A stretch of 33,200 nt of DNA from Alphaproteobacteria bacterium 16-39-46 (GTDB lineage: Bacteria; Pseudomonadota; Alphaproteobacteria; 16-39-46): contig NCGZ01000005.1 of NCBI GenBank assembly GCA_002257235.1, forward strand, positions 1 through 33,200, in the 5' to 3' direction. Numbering within the stretch: the first letter of the stretch is position 1; each line of letters begins with the position of its first letter. Below are positions 23,001 through 29,748 of the stretch, piece after piece. The notes beneath the pieces were generated by a model. That model worked only from the letters and a program-made list of their open reading frames with translations. It was not told the DNA's origin and made no database searches. Made by a program: the position numbers and the translations under genes.

Positions 23001-25488
23001 AATGCTTTTGGACAGAATGTACCCTCAGAAAGTTTTTCAAGGAGGACACAATGTCGGTCATGAGGAACAACCTTGGCCTCATCGTACAGTTCTCTCGAAT
23101 CAATACATCGTTCATGGCTTTGACGATTTAGTGTGGAAGATGGGAGAAAAAGGTATTTTTTATGGAGATTATACATCGCTTGGCGTCTTTGAAAGCACGG
23201 AATCTGACCTAAGAGACAGATCCTCTGCTACATTTAATTTTCCAGCCTATATCCTTAATTTATGGAAGAAGGCCTTGGTTCCGCCCACTCATGTAACCTC
23301 CTTAAAGAATGGTCATCTCACGGGCCTTGATTTTGATCCAACACAAGAAGGATTCAACGTGCATTCTTTGAGTTATTTAGATGTGCAGGGAGAGAGTCTT
23401 TTAGAAGGAACTTTTTTCAGAGATATTAAGGGGGCCCCTTTATACTTCTTAAATATTTCAGACACGTCGGTTCCTATCAGTGTGAATTTTCAATTTCCAA
23501 ATCTTGAAACGCTTTTTATGAATAATCTTGAGATAAAAGAGCTGACCTTAGAAGCTCCCTTCTTAAAGTTTCTGTCTTTAGAGGGATGCACTGCCCTTCA
23601 TAGAATCCATCTCAAAACGCCTCTTTTAGAGCATCTTGACATGAGTGATGCGCCCCTCACTGACAGTCAATGGGAAGAGATTTCGAAAGATCTTCCTCTC
23701 TTAAGGTATGTGAAGTTTAAGGAGACTCACGTGAGTATTGCCTTGTTGAGAGCGTGTAGCCCTCGTTTAAGCGCGGCTGAATTAGAAGGACTTGCTGTTC
23801 TGAAGAAGCGTCTAAGTGTCGAAGATCCAATAAATGGGAGTCTTCAACCGACGATGATGTTTGACACACGGCGTGTTTGTGGTCCTCAGGACCTTGCGGT
23901 TTTGTCGGGTACTTTTATGGGAAAGGTGGCTTTAGGACCTGTTGTCGATATTGCAAAAATGGGTCGTTTTGTCGTTCGCCGTGTTGCGCGATGGGTGACA
24001 ACGGATGACTCATGCATAAGGCCTTTACCGGACAGAGTGCTTGAAGCTATTCCCTTTGGGTCCTTAACGGTTGCAGGCGGAATTGCGGGGCCGCTCGCAA
24101 CGTTCTGTCTTGCAAACCCTTGGACGGCAGCCCTCCCTGTTACGATGTGGAGTGTGGGGGCTGTAAGAGACATTCATACGGGAATTGACTTGGAAAAGGA
24201 AACGGGACGTACTCTTTTGGGGAGTATGTTGGCCAAGTTTGTACGACATCATAAACTTTCAGTTTTTTCCTTAGAGGGGCTAAAAATAGGATATGCAGGA
24301 CTTGCACACTTTGTTTTGGAGGGAGGACTGCAAGAATTAAGAGAGCTTGATCTAAAAGATACCTATCTGAAGGATGATTCGGCTGAACTTCTTGTGCGTT
24401 ATTTGACGGCATTGTCGGAGGAAAAGCGTTGTGGGTTTTCATTGAAGCTCGGGGGGAGAACCCGAATTAGTCCTTGGTTCTTTTCGGAGCTTGCAAGATT
24501 AACGACCGTCCATATTGATCCCCGAGAATCAAAGGTCTCCGAAAGTTCGGCTGCAGCTGAGGGTGGCTCTGAGATGCCTGATGAAGAGAGAGAGAAGACT
24601 GAAAAACATGTGCTTGGGCTTTATATTACAGCACGGGGACCAAACGGACTTCAGCTTGCAAAAATTCTTGATGCTCTTCACGTACAGGCACGAGAGCATG
24701 ATGCTTTAGATTTCTTCGATTGTTTTGAATGTGTGGGCGCAGAAAATTCTGGAATCCCCTCTCTTTTGAATTTACTGGTGCCTAAAAAAGGCTCTTTTTG
24801 GAAGGGAAGAACTTTTACCCCTGCTGAAAATAGAACCTTTTTTGAAACGGAAATTCCAAATGTTTATAGCAGTCCTAATTATAACATAAGAAATTCCTAC
24901 GCCCCTCAGTACAAGCTTGAACAAAATGTTTCTTTTTGGAATAAACACTTTCAAGATCAAAAATTAACGGCTGCAATAAAACCACTTGTTGTTAAACTTG
25001 GGAATAATAAGGGAGATGTTATTTGGAGCTCCGAGAGAGAAGGCGAGACTGATATCAGTGGTATCGCTGCAGCCTCAAGCATGTCTCCTTGGCCATATTT
25101 TACACCCCTTTGCCGTGACAGTGGAGAAGAAGTAACCTTCCTTCATGAGACGACGGGCGAAAGTTCTCCGTATTTTGTGTGTGAAGAGCTTCTGAGGCTT
25201 CAGTCAAACGTTAGGCCAAAAAATGTCCGTCTTCTTTTTTTGGAGATTGAGGAAAATCCTGCGGATTTAAAAATATGTCATCTGTTTGGAACAATCCCAC
25301 CGCAGAGAAGAACGTCCCAAGATAACCCTTATGACGTTCTTCGCGTATCCTTTGATGAGAGTTTAAAAAAAGCGACTTGGACGCAGGGGGAAAATGTGAG
25401 GACGAAAGATTTAGACGAGGCATTGACGCATATTTTAGACTGGTTAAAAGAAACCTTAAGTAAAAAAAGACCAGCGGATCTGGTGTAA
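20044..25488 (+). CDS. giant exported repeat protein, 1,814 aa (candidate host-directed effector)
   Basis: The protein has an N-terminal signal peptide (MGSLIRKFLSSVLSFMLIIQ, cleavage near residues 24-26) and a good GGGGAG site. I recognise no full-length family. Visible parts: a helical N-terminal region; one ankyrin-like unit near residue 450 (LGFDVNYRPQGAKSLLEQSV); a stretch near 775-885 (VPLYVQRCSSFPGPEIVAQT, later LLLEPHNQTSRDIQF) recalling degenerate kinase-like domains of LRR proteins of chlamydial symbionts, a weak inference; LRR-like repeats at about 1110-1240 (FLSLEGCTALHRI, LLEHLDMSDAPLTD); a hydrophobic stretch at about 1335-1375; a second LRR-like block at 1405-1490 (LQELRELDLKDTYLKDD); and an unrecognised C-terminal region of about 300 residues. 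The frame is intact over 5.4 kb, which implies selection. It follows the amidase by 48 bases. Candidate roles are host interaction or envelope attachment; none is shown. Confidence 0.85.
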   Translation: MGSLIRKFLSSVLSFMLIIQPLSAVGLIDQFLENFPPEERLKPSSEYRFVRVSLISHPEDDFYVSQPVARKFLNIDIYGNPLKEKEEFERVSSLFYEKTDREHWILKIQEQTVLRFLKELWPGFIPDEEVIRFSDLIFLVSDVSISDDLKTADFEETWIENNRAFLTFVDYGLMVKRQQEEASKFSPLVRMMLPVLPGEGCPDPIHVSRVFISSLLLNPSSALPNSFLDFETAFQRRENGTVFYATHSLLHDFHRQDYDYRSFSLSEEVRDRFKTLSFDRLILTLFSNPWTLREGRLRYSTIWDLRESMESFQKILSENPSLTLEVFYEKFLPDIAEIYKRSPKGPVQLWRKWLNNIQRELNEPSLYEKASEVYQKCLRKIFDVSNLDEVIILFNQHCGDFRKRYGVKASAETQERAFPEEHLSKELHPLIYRLLSHPKSHLDSFLWAFHLGFDVNYRPQGAKSLLEQSVSRDESELIKVILREGVNTSDFEASLEGSITEQRRVSFITLIQGSTKDICLRHPEAAISWFQRVNLAQDEDLKISFKKLMMMDPYFAWRVALEETFPGVYEVYHGELENTGGVKHCLERRFNLTPHVERLDARLLEKAKKYLSDKMDFKVLMGFLETEKQELERAAKAFLEERPCVKRLNKVQMTSQEVQQALFDEARFIYEGIQSLEEFYDLEMVAQYFVKVKLWTPSDLKDIHLNHRTNKDRIMNAARGYFIEKRIKTLSQVCFFLGESHCLFYQGLNFGKRRMSQGVAPFIPGSVFDGQEQEQWTFKTSSVPLYVQRCSSFPGPEIVAQTFLNQLFNNPPLAELLLIEGSWFFVSPLLQGGEEGQEGRDLTKLDSKTGSERFIESLLLEPHNQTSRDIQFSLNQNGFYRLHLQGCRERLFQINPSQTYSFLFEHEGVLSQTLDSALVERLKNINPLVTLQQGLQASAKIQSEILKTQEGLFPLSLEEIVAFYTRLCVLQKIIKEAYDPSQLTHKMLLDRMYPQKVFQGGHNVGHEEQPWPHRTVLSNQYIVHGFDDLVWKMGEKGIFYGDYTSLGVFESTESDLRDRSSATFNFPAYILNLWKKALVPPTHVTSLKNGHLTGLDFDPTQEGFNVHSLSYLDVQGESLLEGTFFRDIKGAPLYFLNISDTSVPISVNFQFPNLETLFMNNLEIKELTLEAPFLKFLSLEGCTALHRIHLKTPLLEHLDMSDAPLTDSQWEEISKDLPLLRYVKFKETHVSIALLRACSPRLSAAELEGLAVLKKRLSVEDPINGSLQPTMMFDTRRVCGPQDLAVLSGTFMGKVALGPVVDIAKMGRFVVRRVARWVTTDDSCIRPLPDRVLEAIPFGSLTVAGGIAGPLATFCLANPWTAALPVTMWSVGAVRDIHTGIDLEKETGRTLLGSMLAKFVRHHKLSVFSLEGLKIGYAGLAHFVLEGGLQELRELDLKDTYLKDDSAELLVRYLTALSEEKRCGFSLKLGGRTRISPWFFSELARLTTVHIDPRESKVSESSAAAEGGSEMPDEEREKTEKHVLGLYITARGPNGLQLAKILDALHVQAREHDALDFFDCFECVGAENSGIPSLLNLLVPKKGSFWKGRTFTPAENRTFFETEIPNVYSSPNYNIRNSYAPQYKLEQNVSFWNKHFQDQKLTAAIKPLVVKLGNNKGDVIWSSEREGETDISGIAAASSMSPWPYFTPLCRDSGEEVTFLHETTGESSPYFVCEELLRLQSNVRPKNVRLLFLEIEENPADLKICHLFGTIPPQRRTSQDNPYDVLRVSFDESLKKATWTQGENVRTKDLDEALTHILDWLKETLSKKRPADLV

Positions 25489-25505
25489 AGAAAATACACA
25501 TTTAG

Positions 25506-25535
25506 TTGCGCTCTGACGCGACTCTGATGTATAGA
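25506..25535 (+). promoter_or_regulatory. promoter of rnpB
   Basis: TTGCGC at 25506-25511 and TATAGA at 25530-25535 are spaced by 18 bases. The expected transcription start at about 25542 coincides with the 5' strand of the RNase P RNA P1 helix. Confidence 0.7.
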
Positions 25536-25541
25536 GAGAGA

Positions 25542-25927
<386 letters not shown>

Positions 25928-25943
25928 TTTTATATCCCTTAAA

Positions 25944-25961
25944 GGAGAACAAGAATTCTCC
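25944..25961 (+). terminator. small hairpin after rnpB
   Basis: GGAGAA (25944-25949) pairs with TTCTCC (25956-25961) with a six-base loop, 17 bases past rnpB. The stem is short and has no T tract behind it, so it may act as a processing or partial termination signal. Confidence 0.3.
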
Positions 25962-26010
25962 ATTTGCGCGCTGGTTTTAATTAAAAAAGAGCGTCTATTT
26001 CTTGAAAAAG

Positions 26011-26046
26011 TCTTTAACATTGATCTGAAAATGTTAAAGAATTTTT
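26011..26046 (+). terminator. Rho-independent terminator downstream of rnpB
   Basis: TCTTTAACATT (26011-26021) and AATGTTAAAGA (26030-26040) form a perfect 11-bp stem with an eight-base loop, followed by ATTTTT. It would stop rnpB read-through before the next gene. Confidence 0.72.
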
Positions 26047-26050
26047 CCTC

Positions 26051-26079
26051 TTGATCCGTACTCTGGAAAGCGCTAACGT
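26051..26079 (+). promoter_or_regulatory. possible promoter of the 63-residue protein gene
   Basis: TTGATC at 26051-26056 and TAACGT at 26074-26079 are spaced by 17 bases, directly after the terminator. Transcription from about 26086 would give an 84-nt leader. Confidence 0.38.
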
Positions 26080-26105
26080 AATCGTGTCTTCTTATCCGAG
26101 AAGGC

Positions 26106-26141
26106 GTGGAACAAAAGGCGCGACAACGCCTCCTGCTCCAC
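26106..26141 (+). promoter_or_regulatory. structured leader hairpin before the 63-residue gene
   Basis: Nested pairings GTGGA/TCCAC (26106-26110 with 26137-26141) and AGGCG/CGCCT (26116-26120 with 26127-26131) form a two-part hairpin 28 bases before the ATG. It could affect translation or mRNA stability. No known riboswitch class is recognised. Confidence 0.35.
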
Positions 26142-26169
26142 TCATCACTGTCACTAACGGAGAGTAACA

Positions 26170-26361
26170 ATGACTAAAGAAACAGTAGCTCATCTTGAGC
26201 TTATTTCTCAACACCTAATTTCACAAACCGAATACATAAATGTTCTTATGAAGGAAGCTTGGTACACGTTTGAGCTTCTGCGATCAGATTTGAGAGAATT
26301 TATGGCGGTTCATGAAATTTGGGAGCGAGAAAACGTCTTCAATCCCTGGAGACGCAAATAA
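26170..26361 (+). CDS. hypothetical small protein, 63 aa
   Basis: A short frame begins with a strong GGAGA site seven bases upstream and is framed by a promoter-like leader and a strong terminator, which together argue that it is real. The product is helical and charged (MTKETVAHLELISQHLISQT, ending VHEIWERENVFNPWRRK), with no membrane segment or signal peptide. The C-terminus is rich in Trp, Arg and Glu. I do not recognise the family and assign no function. Confidence 0.6.
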   Translation: MTKETVAHLELISQHLISQTEYINVLMKEAWYTFELLRSDLREFMAVHEIWERENVFNPWRRK

Positions 26362-26362
26362 A

Positions 26363-26452
26363 ATCATCTCATTTCTGTCCATCAATGGTTTGATGTAACG
26401 TCCTCTCATATCCTTTTGAGAAAAGGAAACGCAAACCCTTGGATGAGATGAT
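26363..26452 (+). other. long-range inverted pairing in the 3' region of the 63-residue gene
   Basis: ATCATCTCAT (26363-26372), directly after the stop codon, is the exact reverse complement of ATGAGATGAT (26443-26452). The 70 bases between contain a smaller hairpin (CCTTT-TGAG-AAAGG). It may be a folded 3' UTR; no known RNA family is recognised. Confidence 0.3.
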
Positions 26453-26461
26453 GTTTGCCCA

Positions 26462-26509
26462 AAAAACAATGAAAAGAGTTGTACAAAGCTCCTCTTTTCA
26501 TTGTTTTTC
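26462..26509. terminator. strong hairpin terminator, 17-bp perfect stem
   Basis: AAAAACAATGAAAAGAG (26462-26478) is the exact reverse complement of 26492-26508, with a 13-base loop. The A- and T-runs at both ends would let it work in either direction. It ends the 63-residue gene's transcript. Confidence 0.85.
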
Positions 26510-26556
26510 TCTCTTTGAAATTCTTGCCGACTTAAAAAAAAGAGAATTTTTAGCCC

Positions 26557-26572
26557 ATATGACTTGTCATAT
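26557..26572. promoter_or_regulatory. palindromic operator-like site
   Basis: ATATGAC-TT-GTCATAT is a 16-base inverted repeat with a two-base centre. The right half overlaps a TTGTCA that could serve as a -35 element for the gene at 26688. A dimeric regulator might bind here; none is identified. Confidence 0.3.
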
Positions 26573-26687
26573 TTTAAACGATTTTATAGCCTTCTCCCTA
26601 TGATCTTCCTCTAAAAAAGTGGCATTTTAAGGGGATCCATGCTATAAATATAGAGATATTGAAACAGAAATTATGAAAGATTGAAGG

Positions 26688-26966
26688 ATGGACTGGACAC
26701 AGACACTCACAATAATTCTTACAATCGGGGCCTTGGCGGCTGCATTAACAGCTGCTTTATGGCATCTTTCGAAAGAAGATATGAAGCTTGTAAGAGAAGA
26801 TATGAAAAGGCACGATGAAGAATTTTCTAAGATGAGGGAAGAATTTTCAAAAAGGGATAACTTATGGGCAAATCTTCTTCAAAAAATTCATAATGTTGAT
26901 AAAAAATTTTATATTCTTGAAAAACAAATTTTTGAAATTAAATTGGATCAATCTCGTAAGGCTTAA
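26688..26966 (+). CDS. small membrane-anchored coiled-coil protein, 92 aa
   Basis: An N-terminal membrane segment (about residues 6-27, LTIILTIGALAAALTAAL) is followed by a charged helical region with repeated Lys/Glu/Asp steps (KEDMKLVREDMKRHDEEFSK, later KKFYILEKQIFEIKLDQ) that can form a coiled coil. There is no cleavage site, so it is probably a single-pass inner-membrane protein with its C-terminus soluble. A GAAGG site is three bases before the ATG, closer than usual. Immediately downstream is a decayed tandem copy. Similar short anchored coiled-coil proteins occur widely, without known function. Confidence 0.68.
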   Translation: MDWTQTLTIILTIGALAAALTAALWHLSKEDMKLVREDMKRHDEEFSKMREEFSKRDNLWANLLQKIHNVDKKFYILEKQIFEIKLDQSRKA

Positions 26967-26971
26967 GAAGG

Positions 26972-27178
26972 GACTGGACACAGACACTCACAATAATTCT
27001 TACACTCGGGGCCTGGATGGCTGGCCTATTGTATATTTCGAAAAGAAATAGGAAGCGTATCAGAGAAGATATGAAAAAGCGGCATGAAGAGTCTTCTAAG
27101 ATGAAAGGAAGAACTCTCAAAGAGAGATAGTTTATGGGCAACGTTTCTTCAAAAAAATCCTCACGACAGGGCAAAAAA
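26972..27178 (+). pseudogene. decayed tandem duplicate of the 26688 gene
   Basis: The DNA from GACTGGACACAGACACTCAC onward repeats the start of the preceding gene after an offset of 281 bases and stays alignable for about 200 bases. The start codon is lost: the first copy has GAAGGATGGACTGG, this one GAAGGGACTGG. A one-base insertion near 27105 (AAGATGAAAGGAAG against AAGATGAGGGAAG) shifts the frame into TAG at 27128-27130; removing one base restores KMKEELSKRDSLWATFLQK, matching KMREEFSKRDNLWANLLQK. Two independent lesions make this a pseudogene rather than a functional paralogue. Confidence 0.85.
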
Positions 27179-27322
27179 TTATTTAAATCAATCTGTTGTC
27201 ACGGAGTGAGCTTATTTTGAGAGTGGTTCAATTTCCTCAAGATTAATGCTTTTTGTCTCATGATTTTTTTTTATTAAATTTGAGGGAGTTAATTCTCTTT
27301 GGTCAAAAAAGGACATTTTAGC

Positions 27323-27351
27323 TTGATTTTTAGTTTTTTTTTCCTTAAAAT
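27323..27351 (+). promoter_or_regulatory. promoter of nfu
   Basis: TTGATT at 27323-27328 and TAAAAT at 27346-27351 are spaced by 17 bases, about 100 bases before the ATG, within a very T-rich stretch. Confidence 0.45.
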
Positions 27352-27458
27352 CCGCGAAGAGAAAAAGACTTTTGTTTTAACCTCGAAATTTAAGTCATTC
27401 ATTTTGTAAGTCTTTTCTCTTTCTTTTTTCCGCATTTTGATGAAAGGGTTGATGTTAG

Positions 27459-28025
27459 ATGTTCATCCAAACAGAAGAAACACCGAATCCTTTAACGTTA
27501 AAGTTTCTCCCCCAAAAACCTGTGATGAAGCAGGGGACGCTCGAGTTTGTACGCTCTGAAAGTGCCTCAAGTTCTCCTTTGGCAGATCGGCTTTTTGACA
27601 TTGAGGGTGTTGAACGCGTTTTTTTTGGCGGAGATTTTATTTCTGTTACAAAAAAAGAGGACAAAGAGTGGTATATTCTGAAGCCTTCTATTTTAGGGTC
27701 GATCATGGAGCATTTTGTCTCTGGCAGGCCTTTGCTTCACGGCGGGGAAGAGAAATTGAAGGTTTCCGTTGAAAATGAAGATGCCCTTTCAAAAGAAATT
27801 CGTGAAATCATTGATACACGGGTCCGCCCGGCGGTTGCCCAAGATGGTGGAGATATCATTTTTGATCGTTTTGAAGACGGGATTGTCTATGTTCATATGC
27901 AGGGAGCCTGCTCAGGGTGTCCCAGCTCAACTGTTACGTTAAAATCGGGCATTGAAAATATGCTTAAACATTATGTTCCTGAAGTTATTGAGATTCGAGC
28001 CATTGCAGAGTCGTCTGCAGCTTGA
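27459..28025 (+). CDS. NFU1-type iron-sulfur carrier (Nfu_N + NifU C-terminal domain)
   Basis: The protein carries and delivers Fe-S clusters to target enzymes. The N-terminal Nfu_N domain begins MFIQTEETPNPLTLKFLPQK, as in mitochondrial NFU1 and alphaproteobacterial homologues, and runs to about residue 88. The NifU-like domain (about 110-180) carries the cluster-binding CSGC at 151-154 within HMQGACSGCPSSTVTLKSG, and the family stretch VRPAVAQDGGDI. The 188-residue length is standard. An AAAGGG site is 12 bases before the ATG. In alphaproteobacteria this gene is commonly close to tsaB and rimI, and here both follow within 2.5 kb. Confidence 0.94.
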   Translation: MFIQTEETPNPLTLKFLPQKPVMKQGTLEFVRSESASSSPLADRLFDIEGVERVFFGGDFISVTKKEDKEWYILKPSILGSIMEHFVSGRPLLHGGEEKLKVSVENEDALSKEIREIIDTRVRPAVAQDGGDIIFDRFEDGIVYVHMQGACSGCPSSTVTLKSGIENMLKHYVPEVIEIRAIAESSAA

Positions 28026-28067
28026 AAGACAACATTTTAAACAACGTTATTAACGATAAAGGTGCTT

Positions 28068-29024
28068 ATGAATAAAGTTACGCAATGGTGTTATTATAGT
28101 GTGGTGGGCTTTTCTCTTTTGGGGCTCTATGCCGCTTCTTTCTACAGGCTTACACCTTCTCTTTTCTGGAATAAAGTTTTGACACCGACTCAAGAGACGT
28201 TTTCGAGGGCTCTTCCTCAAAAAACAAAGCCAAAGTATTCTTATAATGCTCTCCCTTATCAGTTGTCTCCCAATCTTTATGTGCATTCCGCAGATGAACT
28301 TACGCAAACGTTCGAAACCCATTCGTTTTCCTTAGAAGCGGCGCGTTTAGATCAAGAAACGGTCCCGAAATTATATCTCGCGAAGCTTCCAAGTGATTTC
28401 AACAAGCAATCTCCCAAAAATAGACAAATGGCCTTTTTGCAAACGGTCTTGCCAATTATTGTGGCTGTGAATCAAGGTATTTTGGAAATGCGGACACACC
28501 TTGAAGACCTTCATACAAAACAGAAGTCTGGACTTCATTTGTCTCCTGATGAACTTATCCTTCTTTCTAAGCTTTATGATGATTATAATGTTAAAGAAAG
28601 AACACTTGAGAAATTGTTGCAAAAAGTGGATATTATCCCGGCTTCCTTAACTCTTGCTCAGGGTATTCTTGAAAGCGGGTGGGGGACCTCCTCGCTTGCT
28701 CAGAAGGCGAATTCCTTATTTGGTCACACAAATAATAACAATACGATGAAACGCTTTCCAACGCTCGTGAATACAGTTGAATACCACGTGCATAATTTAA
28801 ACAAACATTTTGCCTATAAAAAATTTCGTCAAAAGCGCTCAGAGCTCCGGCAAAAAGGACAATTAGATGCGCATTCCTTGGCAGAAGGCTTAAAGCCCTA
28901 TTCAGAGCGGGGAATGGCCTATGTGCATGACATTCGTAAAATCATGAAGCAATACCAACTCTATGAGTTTGATCGTCACAATTCGCTTGAAGCAAGAGAT
29001 CAAATTGGTGAAAGAGAAGCTTGA
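28068..29024 (+). CDS. Bax-like glucosaminidase-domain protein
   Basis: A GH73-type mannosyl-glycoprotein endo-beta-N-acetylglucosaminidase domain, predicted to cleave glycan strands, is marked by LAQGILESGWGTSSLAQKAN near residues 195-214, in which the Glu of ILESGWG is the expected general acid. FKTLVNT-like and YSERGMAYVHDIRKI stretches follow, as in E. coli Bax. An N-terminal hydrophobic segment (about residues 10-26) is a signal anchor or signal peptide, putting the catalytic part in the periplasm. A GTG two codons upstream also fits, but the AAAGG site is best spaced for the ATG at 28068. A tight hairpin follows. It is inserted between nfu and tsaB. Confidence 0.85.
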   Translation: MNKVTQWCYYSVVGFSLLGLYAASFYRLTPSLFWNKVLTPTQETFSRALPQKTKPKYSYNALPYQLSPNLYVHSADELTQTFETHSFSLEAARLDQETVPKLYLAKLPSDFNKQSPKNRQMAFLQTVLPIIVAVNQGILEMRTHLEDLHTKQKSGLHLSPDELILLSKLYDDYNVKERTLEKLLQKVDIIPASLTLAQGILESGWGTSSLAQKANSLFGHTNNNNTMKRFPTLVNTVEYHVHNLNKHFAYKKFRQKRSELRQKGQLDAHSLAEGLKPYSERGMAYVHDIRKIMKQYQLYEFDRHNSLEARDQIGEREA

Positions 29025-29053
29025 TTTTAAAAAGAACGATACAGACAATTACC

Positions 29054-29085
29054 TGACCATTTTAAACCCCCGTTTAAAATGGTCA
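29054..29085. terminator. 14-bp perfect hairpin with CCCC loop
   Basis: TGACCATTTTAAAC (29054-29067) pairs exactly with 29072-29085 across a four-base C loop, between the convergent ends of the Bax-like and dipeptidase genes. There is no strong T tract, so it may be a two-way weak terminator or end-protecting structure. Confidence 0.5.
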
Positions 29086-29145
29086 TGACTAATTTAAAGG
29101 CGAGTTTAAATGAGTCGGAATATTTTTCTCCTAAAAGGGCTCTTT

Positions 29146-29706
29146 TTAAGACATCATGGCGTGTGGAGCGTCTTTATCTGACAAAAGAGGATAGCTTTGA
29201 GCTTCAAAAAGTTGATAATGCCACCATTCTTTCGCATAAAAATCGAATCCACCTTCCGTCATCAGCCCTAACAGAAGAAGACGGTTCTTTTGGGCAACAG
29301 GAGAGATGTCACTGTTTCCATGAAAGGACAGCTCGGTAAAGTCATCAAAAGGAGTTCCCATCTCGAGTTCATCATAGGTTTGACCATCAACCAGAGTGAG
29401 GTCAACTGCAATTCCCCGTGAGTGAGCGGAGCCTCTTTTAGGATCGGCGACAAAGGTTGGGTTTGGACAGAATTCCCAAAGTTTCCACTGGGCTTCGGTG
29501 GGACGAAATGCATCAAAAATTTTGAGAAAAAAGCCTAAATTTTGAGCACGCGCTGCGATGGCGTGAATTTTTTCAGCGGCTGTTTTATGGAGAAAGCAAA
29601 AGGGATTTTTATAAACAGGAGTTTTTGTAAAGTTTAAAACACCCGACGTTGCGTAGGCAATTTCAAGAATAATACCGGGAGAATTTTTTTTGATCTCGAC
29701 AAGCAT
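29146..29706 (-). CDS. ddpX: D-alanyl-D-alanine dipeptidase (VanX/DdpX, peptidase M15D)
   Basis: The zinc dipeptidase splits D-Ala-D-Ala. Key residues, counted from the chosen start: Arg68 in FDAFRP, zinc ligands His95 and Asp102 in SAHSRGIAVDLTL, catalytic Glu160 and ligand His163 in EWWHYQ. The length of 186 residues is normal. The frame is open to an ATG at 29715, but that start has its AGGA directly adjacent; for the ATG at 29706 the same AGGA is well spaced. No signal peptide is visible, so it is probably cytoplasmic. E. coli DdpX works with a D-Ala-D-Ala transporter as a nutrient route, and VanX belongs to vancomycin resistance; no vanH, vanA or ddp genes are present here, so salvage of cell-wall dipeptide is the simpler reading. 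It is divergent from tsaB. Confidence 0.9.
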   Translation of the reverse strand: MLVEIKKNSPGIILEIAYATSGVLNFTKTPVYKNPFCFLHKTAAEKIHAIAARAQNLGFFLKIFDAFRPTEAQWKLWEFCPNPTFVADPKRGSAHSRGIAVDLTLVDGQTYDELEMGTPFDDFTELSFHGNSDISPVAQKNRLLLLGLMTEGGFDFYAKEWWHYQLFEAQSYPLLSDKDAPHAMMS

Positions 29707-29748
29707 TGAAAACATTCCTAAAAAAGAGTCAGAGGGAGACGTTTTAAA

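Noticed and set aside
29079-29339. Plus-strand frame of 86 codons beginning in the hairpin after the Bax-like gene
   Set aside because: Antisense to the dipeptidase gene, whose zinc motifs are clear.
29146-29706. Vancomycin resistance cluster, from the VanX-type gene
   Set aside because: No vanH, vanA or sensor genes nearby, and the organism appears Gram-negative; a salvage dipeptidase is simpler.
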